Shown: positions 17,877-26,300 of the stretch, piece by piece
How positions within the stretch are numbered: position 1 is the stretch's first letter
Layout: every line of letters begins with the position of its first letter
Origin: Burkholderiales bacterium
GTDB lineage: Bacteria; Pseudomonadota; Gammaproteobacteria; Burkholderiales; Burkholderiaceae_C
NCBI GenBank assembly: GCA_016703325.1
Contig: JADJCH010000028.1
Location: 35,515-99,514, forward strand
Reading direction: 5' to 3'
DNA length: 64,000 bases
The notes under the pieces: generated by a model
What the model was told of the DNA's origin: nothing
The model's database searches: none
What the model saw: only the letters and a program-made list of their open reading frames with translations
Program-made: the position numbers and the translations under genes

Positions 17877-18086
17877 ATGTTCGGATATTCAGAGGAACAA
17901 CTCGCACAGTTCGGCCTGACCGTCGGTGTGGGCGCGTTCATCCTCTACATGTTTTTCATCATCGCGCAGCTGGCGCGGGAGTCCAAGGCCGGCCGCTTCG
18001 GCACCTTCGTGCTCTTCCTGGTGCTGTCGGTGGGCATGCTGGGCTTCCTGGCCAAGAACGTCATCGCCTGGATCATGGGGTTGTGA
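17877..18086 (+). CDS. DUF2788 small membrane protein
   Basis: 69 residues from ATG 17877 (MFGYSEEQLAQFGLTVGVG...). Two transmembrane helices flank a conserved basic stretch LARESKAGRFGTFVLFL, the hallmark of DUF2788, a family of ~70-residue proteins in beta- and gammaproteobacteria. Function unknown. It lies 97 bases after the DUF2189 gene and probably shares its transcript. Confidence 0.85.
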   Translation: MFGYSEEQLAQFGLTVGVGAFILYMFFIIAQLARESKAGRFGTFVLFLVLSVGMLGFLAKNVIAWIMGL

Positions 18087-18130
18087 CGACGCCCTGAGGG
18101 CTCGGGGCTGCGGGCCCCGCAGGGGTTGCC

Positions 18131-19585
18131 TCAGCGCCGCCAGAAGCCGGGTGTGAACAGCACCAGCACCGACAGCAGCTCCAGCCGGCCCAGCAGCATC
18201 GCGAAGGTGCAGACCCAGGTCTGGAAGTTGGTGAGTGCACCGTAGTTGACCGCCGGGCCAACCTCTCCCAGGCCGGGGCCGATGTTGTTGACGCAGGCAA
18301 TCACCGCGGTGAAGGCGCTGATCGGATCCAGCCCGCTGAACAGCAGCAGCATCGTCAAACCCACCAGGCAGGCGCCGTACAACATCATGAAGGCGATGAC
18401 GTTCTGCATCACCTTGTCGCTCACCGCCCGGCCGCCCAGCACCACCGGGTTGATCGCGCTGGGGTGGACGATGCGCACCAGCTCGCGCTGGGACTGCTTG
18501 AGCAGCAGCAGCATGCGCACCATCTTGATCCCGCCGCCGGTGGAGCCGGCGCAGGTGGCGAAACAGCCCAGCAGGATGATCAGCAGCGAGGCAAAAGGCG
18601 GCCACTGAGCGTAGTCGTAGGTGGCGTATCCGGTGGTGGTGGCCACCGAGATGACGTGGAAGGCGGTGCGCCGCAGGGTGTCGCCCAGGCCGTCGTGGCT
18701 GCCGTGGAAGCTGAGATAGGCGGTGATCAGCACGATGCTGCCGGCCAGCACTGCATAGAAGGCGCGAATCTCGGTGTTGTCCCAGAGCACCGACAACGAA
18801 CGTGCACGCAGGGCGACGAAGTACAACACCAGGTTGATGCCCGCCAGCAGCATGAACACCATCGCCACAGCTTCCAGCGCAGGGGAGTTGAAGTGCCCGA
18901 AGCTGGCGTCGTAGGGCGAAAAACCACCCAGGCTGATGGTGGTGCACATGTGCATGAAGGCATCCACCCAGCTCATGCCCGCCAGGTGGTAGGCCAGGGT
19001 GCAGGCCACCGCCAGCACGGCATAGATGATCCACAGCGCACGGGCGGTGTCGGCAATGCGGGGGGTGAGCTTCTGGTCCTTCAGGGGGCCGGCGGTTTCC
19101 GCCTTGAACAGCTGCGAGCCGCCCACACCCATCATCGGCAGCACCGCCACCGCCAGCACGATGATGCCCAGGCCGCCCACCAGCATCATGAAGCAGCGCC
19201 AGATGTTGACCGACAGCGGCAGCTGGTCCAGCCCGCTCATCACCGTGGCGCCGGTGGCGGTCAGGGCCGACATGGCCTCGAAATAGGCATCGGTGGGGCT
19301 CAGGTCCGGCACCGCCAGCCACAGCGGCAGGGCACCAAAAACCGGCAGCGCCAGCCAGGTCATCGCCACCAGGATGAAGCCGTCGCGCGGCAGCAGCTCG
19401 CGGCGGTGGCTGCGGGTCAGCAGAGTGATCACTGCACCGCTGAGCAGGGTGACCAGGGTTGAGACCATGAAGGCCTCCTCCCCGCGGTCGTGGTCGAACC
19501 AGGCAAAACCCATCGGCACCAGCATCAGCAGGGCAAACAGGGTGACCAGGCGGCCGACCAGGGCGGCGACGGGCAGCAGGCGCAC
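18131..19585 (-). CDS. trkH: Trk-type potassium uptake protein, membrane subunit
   Basis: 484 residues (E. coli TrkH has 483), with about ten membrane segments and four selectivity-filter-like loops: ALTATGATVM, CTTISLGGFSPYD, SVATTTGYATYDY and CVNNIGPGLGEVG. The third P-loop is followed by GSTGGGIKMVRMLLLLK, the TrkH intramembrane loop region. It takes up K+ with the cytosolic NAD-binding TrkA protein, whose gene lies 18 bases upstream. Start GTG at 19583-19585. Confidence 0.92.
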   Translation of the reverse strand: MRLLPVAALVGRLVTLFALLMLVPMGFAWFDHDRGEEAFMVSTLVTLLSGAVITLLTRSHRRELLPRDGFILVAMTWLALPVFGALPLWLAVPDLSPTDAYFEAMSALTATGATVMSGLDQLPLSVNIWRCFMMLVGGLGIIVLAVAVLPMMGVGGSQLFKAETAGPLKDQKLTPRIADTARALWIIYAVLAVACTLAYHLAGMSWVDAFMHMCTTISLGGFSPYDASFGHFNSPALEAVAMVFMLLAGINLVLYFVALRARSLSVLWDNTEIRAFYAVLAGSIVLITAYLSFHGSHDGLGDTLRRTAFHVISVATTTGYATYDYAQWPPFASLLIILLGCFATCAGSTGGGIKMVRMLLLLKQSQRELVRIVHPSAINPVVLGGRAVSDKVMQNVIAFMMLYGACLVGLTMLLLFSGLDPISAFTAVIACVNNIGPGLGEVGPAVNYGALTNFQTWVCTFAMLLGRLELLSVLVLFTPGFWRR

Positions 19586-19603
19586 GATCGGGTCCCTTCC
19601 GGA

Positions 19604-21010
19604 TCAGAACATGAACATGGCGCTGACCTGGAACAGCCGTTCCACCTCGCGCACCATGCGCTTGTTCGGCACGAACACCACCACATGGTCGCCGGTGGCG
19701 ATGGTGGTGTCGTGGTGCGGCACGATCACGCGGCGGTGGGTTGCGTTGTCATCGGTCTCGCGCACGATGGCGCCGATCTGCGCGCCGCGGGGCAGGCCGA
19801 TCTCCTCGATGCGCCGCCCCGCCACCTTGCAGGTCTTGCGGTCGCCTCGCACCACCAGTTCCAGGGCTTCGGCCGCACCCCTGCGCAGGCTGTGCACCGC
19901 CTCCACGTCGCCGCGGCGCACATAGGCCAGCAGCTCGCCGATGACGGTGTGCGACGGCGAGATGGCGATGTCGATCTGCGTGCCCTGCACCAGGTCCGCA
20001 TAGGCCTGGCGGTTGATCAAGGCCAGCACCCGCCGCGCGCCCATGCGCTTGGCCAGCAGGCAGGCCATGATGTTGTCCTCGTCGTCGTTGGTCAGTGCGG
20101 CAAACAGGTCCATGTCCTGCACGTTCTCATCGCCCAGCAGCTCCTCGTCGGTGGCGTCGCCCTGCAGCACCAGCGTGCCGGCGGGCAGCTGGGTGGCCAG
20201 GTAATGGCAGCGCGCCGGGTTGTGTTCGATCATCTTCAGCTGGTAGTTGGCATGGGTCTCGCGCGCCAACCGCAGTGCCACCTTGCCTCCCCCGGCAATC
20301 ATCACCCGCTTGACCGGACGGTCCATCCGGCGCAGGCCGCTGAGCACCGCACGGATGTGGTCGGTGGCCGCCAGCACGAACACCTCGTCGCCCGGCTCGA
20401 TGCGGGTGGCACCGTCCAGGTCGGTCAGCGCCTGGTCCTGGCGGTAGATGGCCACGATGCGCAGCGGCGCGTAAGGCACCAGCTGCGGGATCTCGGCCAG
20501 CGAGTGCGACACCAGTGGCCCGTCCTGCACCGCCCGCACCGCCACCAGGCTGACCAGGCCGTCGGCAAACTCCAGCACCTGCAGCGCCTCCGGGTACTCG
20601 ATCAGCTTGCGCACATAGGCGGTCACCGACTGCTCCGGGCAGATCAGCTGGTCCACCGCAAAGCCGCTGTCCTTGTTCAGCAGCGCGGAGTCCTGCTCGA
20701 ACTCCGGGGAGCGGATGCGGGCGATGGTGGTCGGCACGTTGAAGATGTCGTGCGCCACCTTGCAGGCCACCAGGTTGGTCTCGTCGGCCGGGGCGCAGGC
20801 GATCAGCATGTCCGCATCGTCGATGCCGGCCTCGCGCAGCACCGAGGGCTGGATGCCGTTGCCCACCACCCCCCGCAGGTCCAGCCGGTCCTGCAGTTGA
20901 CCCAGCCGCTGTGGGTCGGTGTCGATCACGGTGATGTCGTTGCGTTCCGACACCAGACTTTCGGCCACGCTCTCTCCGACACGGCCGGCGCCCAGGATGA
21001 CGATCTTCAT
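19604..21010 (-). CDS. trkA: Trk potassium system NAD-binding regulatory protein
   Basis: 468 residues with the duplicated RCK layout: Rossmann motif GAGRVGESVAESL at the very N-terminus, a TrkA_C domain, a second Rossmann motif GGGKVALRLARE near residue 240 and a second TrkA_C domain. It binds NAD(H)/ATP and gates TrkH at the inner membrane. It forms an operon with trkH. ATG 21008-21010. Confidence 0.92.
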   Translation of the reverse strand: MKIVILGAGRVGESVAESLVSERNDITVIDTDPQRLGQLQDRLDLRGVVGNGIQPSVLREAGIDDADMLIACAPADETNLVACKVAHDIFNVPTTIARIRSPEFEQDSALLNKDSGFAVDQLICPEQSVTAYVRKLIEYPEALQVLEFADGLVSLVAVRAVQDGPLVSHSLAEIPQLVPYAPLRIVAIYRQDQALTDLDGATRIEPGDEVFVLAATDHIRAVLSGLRRMDRPVKRVMIAGGGKVALRLARETHANYQLKMIEHNPARCHYLATQLPAGTLVLQGDATDEELLGDENVQDMDLFAALTNDDEDNIMACLLAKRMGARRVLALINRQAYADLVQGTQIDIAISPSHTVIGELLAYVRRGDVEAVHSLRRGAAEALELVVRGDRKTCKVAGRRIEEIGLPRGAQIGAIVRETDDNATHRRVIVPHHDTTIATGDHVVVFVPNKRMVREVERLFQVSAMFMF

Positions 21011-21117
21011 GGTGGTCGATTATGGGCGGCGGGTGGATCATGTGGCCCTGATTCACGGCAGCAGCCCGGCCGGCGGCTGCCGTCTTCGGTGTCCAAGCCA
21101 CAGAGGACTTTCTGACC

Positions 21118-23199
21118 ATGGATCTCCCCACCGCCCCGGGCCTGCCTGTGGCCCCCTCGCCCTACCCCCACCTGCTGCGGCCGCTGGACCTGGGCTTCAC
21201 CCAGCTGCGCAACCGGGTGCTGATGGGCTCCATGCACACCGGCCTGGAGGAAGGGCGCGACCTCAGCCGCCTGGCCGCCTTCTTCCGCGAGCGCGCCGAG
21301 GGCGGCGCGGGCCTGATGGTCACCGGCGGCTTCTCGCCCAACCTGGTCGGCCAGCTCAAGCCCTTCGCCGGCACGATGGCCACCTCCGCAGCCGCGCGGC
21401 GCCACCAGGTCGTGACCCGCGCGGTGCACGAGGCCGGCGGCAAGATCGCGCTGCAGATCCTGCATGCCGGCCGCTACGCCTACCACCCGCTGGCAGTGGC
21501 GCCCTCCCGGCTGCGTGCACCCATCTCGCCCTTCAAGCCGCTGCCGCTCTCGGCAGCCGGGGTGGAGCGGCAGATCCGCGCCTTCGTCAACGCCGCCTGC
21601 AAGGCCCGCGAGGGGGGCTACGACGGCGTGGAGATCATGGGCTCGGAGGGTTATTTCATCAACGAGTTCCTCAGCGCGGCCACCAACCAGCGCAGCGACG
21701 CCTGGGGCGGCGACTACAGCCAGCGCATGCGCCTGCCGGTGGAGATCGTCGAGCGCACCCGTGCGGCGGTGGGGCCGGACTTCATCCTGATCTTCCGCCT
21801 CTCCATGATCGACCTGGTGCCCGGCGGCAGCTCCTGGGACGAGACGGTGCAGCTCGGCACCGCCGTGGCCCGCGGCGGCGCCAGCCTGATCAACACCGGC
21901 ATCGGCTGGCACGAGGCGCGCGTGCCCACCATCGCCACCAGCGTGCCGCGCGCGGCCTTCACCTGGGTGACGCAGAAGATGAAGGCGGCCTTCAGCGCCG
22001 CCGGCCTGGCCACGCCGCTGATCACCTCCAACCGCATCAACACCCCGGAGGTGGCCGAGCAGGTGCTGGCCGACGGCTGTGCGGACATGGTCTCGATGGC
22101 CCGGCCGCTGCTGGCCGACGCCCACTTCGTGCGCAAGGCCGCGGCGGGCCGGGCCGCCGACATCGCCCCCTGCATCGCCTGCAACCAGGCCTGCCTGGAC
22201 CACATCTTCCAGAACCAGCTGGCCAGCTGCCTGGTCAACCCGCGCGCCTGCCACGAGACCCTGCCCGAGATGACGCCCCGCCCCGCTGCCCAGCCGCGGC
22301 GCATCGCGGTGGTGGGCGCCGGCCCGGCCGGCCTGACCGCCGCGGCGGTGGCGGCCGAACGTGGCCATCAGGTCGACCTGTTCGACGCCGCCTCGCAGCC
22401 TGGTGGCCAGCTCCAGCTGGCCCGGCAGGTGCCGGGCAAGGAGGAGTTCGACGGCCTGCTTCACTGGCTGGCCCGCCGCCTGGAAACCAGCGGCGCGCGC
22501 CTTCAGCTCAACCGCCGGGTCACGCCCGACGACCTGGCCGGCTACGACGCGGTGGTGGTGGCCACCGGCGTGCGCCCGCGTGACCCGCAGATCCCCGGGC
22601 AGGACCACCCCAAGGTGCTGAGCTACATCGACGTGCTCCACGGTCACCCGGTGGGCCAGCGGGTGGCGGTGGTGGGTGCGGGCGGCATCGGCTTCGACGT
22701 GGCCGAATACCTGGTCGCCGGTGGCCACTCCAGCACGCTGGACCGCGCTGCCTGGCTGGCCGAGTGGGGCGTGACCGACCCCACCCAGGCCCGCGGCGGC
22801 CTGGCGCCGCAAGGCCCGCAGCCCGGCGCCCCGGCCCGGCAGGTCACCCTGCTGCAGCGCAAGCCTGGCAAGCCGGGCGCCGGCCTGGGCAAGACCACCG
22901 GCTGGATCCACCGCGCGGCGCTGAAGATGAAGCAGGTGCGCATGATTGGCGGGGTGAACTACGAGCGCATCGGCGATGAAGGCTTGCTGATCACCCACGG
23001 CCCGAAGCGCGAGGACCCCACCTGGATCGCCTGTGACCACATCGTGCTCTGCGCCGGCCAACTGCCGCAGCGCGAATTGGCGGACGCCCTGCAGGCCCGC
23101 GGCATGGCGGTGCACATCATCGGCGGAGCCCGCGAGGCGGGCGAGTTGGACGCCAAACGCGCGATCGACGAGGCCTGGCGGCTGGCGGTGATGCTCTGA
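21118..23199 (+). CDS. fadH: 2,4-dienoyl-CoA reductase [NADPH]
   Basis: 693 residues. An N-terminal old-yellow-enzyme barrel (about 15-350) binds FMN and contains the active-site stretch LQILHAGRYAYHP and SEGYFINEFLS. The 4Fe-4S Cys set is CIACNQACLD...CLVNPRAC (about 352-380). An FAD/NADPH-binding module follows (VVGAGPAGLTAAAVAAERGH at about 397; VVGAGGIGFDVAEYL at about 519). It reduces 2,4-dienoyl-CoA esters so that unsaturated fatty acids can be beta-oxidised. It diverges from trkA, which begins 107 bases away. Confidence 0.92.
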   Translation: MDLPTAPGLPVAPSPYPHLLRPLDLGFTQLRNRVLMGSMHTGLEEGRDLSRLAAFFRERAEGGAGLMVTGGFSPNLVGQLKPFAGTMATSAAARRHQVVTRAVHEAGGKIALQILHAGRYAYHPLAVAPSRLRAPISPFKPLPLSAAGVERQIRAFVNAACKAREGGYDGVEIMGSEGYFINEFLSAATNQRSDAWGGDYSQRMRLPVEIVERTRAAVGPDFILIFRLSMIDLVPGGSSWDETVQLGTAVARGGASLINTGIGWHEARVPTIATSVPRAAFTWVTQKMKAAFSAAGLATPLITSNRINTPEVAEQVLADGCADMVSMARPLLADAHFVRKAAAGRAADIAPCIACNQACLDHIFQNQLASCLVNPRACHETLPEMTPRPAAQPRRIAVVGAGPAGLTAAAVAAERGHQVDLFDAASQPGGQLQLARQVPGKEEFDGLLHWLARRLETSGARLQLNRRVTPDDLAGYDAVVVATGVRPRDPQIPGQDHPKVLSYIDVLHGHPVGQRVAVVGAGGIGFDVAEYLVAGGHSSTLDRAAWLAEWGVTDPTQARGGLAPQGPQPGAPARQVTLLQRKPGKPGAGLGKTTGWIHRAALKMKQVRMIGGVNYERIGDEGLLITHGPKREDPTWIACDHIVLCAGQLPQRELADALQARGMAVHIIGGAREAGELDAKRAIDEAWRLAVML

Positions 23200-23300
23200 A
23201 ACTTCAGAAAACCGCAACCGGAGCGGGCGATTCAGCCGTGTCGGCATGGGCCGCGCCGGCTTCCTAGAATGGTCGGTTGCCTTCTCGAAAAGCGCTTGCC

Positions 23301-26300
23301 ATGCCGTCCGCACCGACCGGTTCCCTGCAGCCCTCCCCGTCCACCGCGTTGGGCAGTGGCGGCCTGATCCGCATCCGCGGCGCGCGTCAGCACAACCTCA
23401 AGAACCTGGACCTGGACATCCGCACCGGTGAGCTGACGGTGGTGACCGGGCCGAGCGGCTCGGGCAAGTCCAGCCTGGTGTTCGACACGCTGTACGCCGA
23501 GGGGCAGCGGCGCTACGTCGAAACGTTCAGCGCCTACGCGCGCCAGTTCCTCGACCGCATGGACCGCCCGGCGGTGGACGCGGTGGAGGGTGTGCCGCCG
23601 GCCATCGCCATCGACCAGACCAACCCGGTGCGCACCAGCCGCAGCACGGTCGGGACGATGACCGAGTTGAACGACCACCTGAAGCTGCTGTTTGCGCGCG
23701 CCGCGCAGCTCTTCGACGCGCAGACCGCGCAGCCGGTGCGCGAGGACGACCCGCAGAGCATCTGGGCCGACCTGAAGGCGCGCAGCGAGGCGGCCGGCGA
23801 CCCGCGGCTGGTGGTGACCTTCCCGGTCGAGCTGCCGGCCAGCACGACGGCGGAGGAGATCGAGGGCTGGCTGGCGGCCTCCGGCTACACCCGGGTGCAG
23901 GCCGAGCGCGAGGTGGCCACCGTCACCGGGCCGCGCAAGGTGCTGGATGTGGTGGCCGACCGCTTCCGCTTCTCTGCCGCCGAGAAGGTGCGGGTGATCG
24001 AGGCGCTGGAGGCTTCGCTCAAGCGGGGCGGCGGGCGCTGCACGGTCTACGCCCTCGGAGTTCTTCCCCCCTTTGAAAAAGGGGGGCAAGGGGGGATTTC
24101 TTCAGCGGTGGCCGACGGGACTCAAATCCCCCCCGGCCCCCCTTTGTCAAAGGGGGGAGAAATACCGGCGGCGCAGGATCAGCTCTGGCGCTACAGCCAG
24201 GGCCTGCACTGCCCGGAGAGCGACCGGCGCTACAGCCACCCGCAGCCGGCGATGTTCAGCTTCAACTCGGCCTATGGTGCCTGCGAGACCTGCCGCGGCT
24301 TTGGCCGGGTGATCGGGGTGGACTTCGGGCTGGTGATTCCGGACCCGCGCAAGACGCTGCGCGGCGGCGCCATCAAGCCGCTGACCACGCCGGCCTGGAA
24401 GGAGTGCCAGGACGACCTGGTGAAGTACGCCGGCGATGCGGGCATTCCCCGCGACAGTGCCTGGGCGCAGCTCACAGCGTCGCAGAAGAGCTGGGTGATC
24501 GACGGTTCACCGAACTGGAACGGCAAGTGGAACCAGCAGTGGTACGGCATCCGGCGCTTCTTCGAGTACCTGGAGAGCAAGGCCTACAAGATGCACATCC
24601 GCGTGCTCTTGTCCAAGTACCGCAGCTACACACCTTGCGGGGACTGCGGCGGCGCGCGGCTGAAGACCGAATCGCTGCTGTGGCGCCTCGGCACGCAGGA
24701 CGGCGCGGATGCCGTGCTCGACCCGGCCAAACGTTTCCTGCCCCAGGGCGTGGGCTGGACGCGCGCGCAGCTCGAAGCCCTGCCCGGCCTGGCGCTGCAC
24801 GACCTGATGCTGCTGCCCATCCACCGGCTGCGGCGCTTCTTCGACGCCCTGACCTTTCCATCGACGCTGCTCGATGAGGCGCTGCAGCTGCTGCTCGACG
24901 AGATCCGCACGCGGCTGAAGTACCTCTGCGACGTGGGCCTGGGCTACCTGACGCTGGACCGGCAGAGCCGCACGCTGTCGGGCGGCGAGGTGCAGCGCAT
25001 CAACCTGACCACCGCACTCGGCACCTCGCTGGTCAATACGCTGTTCGTGCTGGACGAGCCCAGCATCGGCCTGCACCCGCGCGACATGCACCGCATCAAC
25101 GAAGCCATGCTGCGCCTGCGCGACGCCGGCAACACGCTGGTGGTGGTGGAGCACGACCCGGCGGTGATGCTGGCGGCCGACCGCGTGATCGACCTCGGCC
25201 CCGGGCCGGGCACGCAGGGCGGGCGCATCGTCTTCGACGGCACGCCCGAGGAGCTGAAAGCCGCCGAGACGCTGACCGGTGCCTACCTGGGCGCGCGCCG
25301 CTCGATCGGCCTGGGCCTGAGCCGCCCGGTGCTGGACAGCACGCCGCGGCTGATCCTGGAGGGCGTGCGCGAGCACAACCTGCGCAACGTGACGGTGGAG
25401 TTCCCGCTGCAGCGGCTGGTCTGCGTGACCGGGGTGAGCGGCTCGGGAAAGTCCACGCTGATCCAGGACGTGTTGGCGCCCGCGCTGGCGCGTCACTTCG
25501 GCCAGGCCACTGAGAGCCCGGGTGAGTTCGACCGCCTGCTGGGTGCGGACTGGCTGGCCGATGCAGTGTTTGTGGACCAGAGTCCCATCGGCAAGACCGC
25601 GCGCTCCAACCCCGCCAGCTTCGTCGGCGCCTTCGACACGGTGCGCGAGCTGTTTGCCGCGCTGCCCGCCGCCCGCGAGCGCAGCTACAGCGCGGGGATG
25701 TTCAGCTTCAACGCCGGCGACGGGCGCTGCCCGACCTGCGGTGGCTCGGGCTTCGAGCATGTCGAGATGCAGTTCCTCAGCGACGTCTACCTGCGCTGCC
25801 CGGACTGCGACGGCACGCGTTACCGCGCCGAGATCCGTGAGATCAAGCTGTCGCGTGGCGGCAAGGAACTCAGCATTGCCGATGTGCTGGAGCTCACCGT
25901 GGCCGACGCGCTGCGGCTGTTTGCCGCCGACCGCGAGGTGGTGCGCGCGCTGCAGCCGCTGGCCGATGTGGGGCTGGACTACGTCAAACTCGGCCAGCCG
26001 GTGCCCACGCTGTCGGGCGGCGAGGCGCAGCGCCTGAAGCTGGCCGGCTTCCTGGCCGAGGCCGCCAAGAGTTCCAGCGCCAGCCGGCAGCGATTGGCGA
26101 AGAAGGGCACGCTGTTCCTCTTCGACGAGCCCACCACCGGCCTGCACTTCGACGACATCGCCAAGCTGATGCGCGCCTTCCGCAAGCTGCTGGAGGCGGG
26201 CCACTCGCTGCTGGTGATCGAGCACAACCTGGACGTGGTGCGGGCCTCTGACTGGATCGTCGACCTCGGCCCCGAGGGCGGTGAGGACGGCGGCGAGCTG

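Noticed and set aside
23195..23208. TCTGAA-AC-TTCAGA palindrome upstream of uvrA as a LexA box
   Set aside because: The spacing is CTG-N6-CAG, not CTG-N10-CAG, and it overlaps the fadH stop codon.
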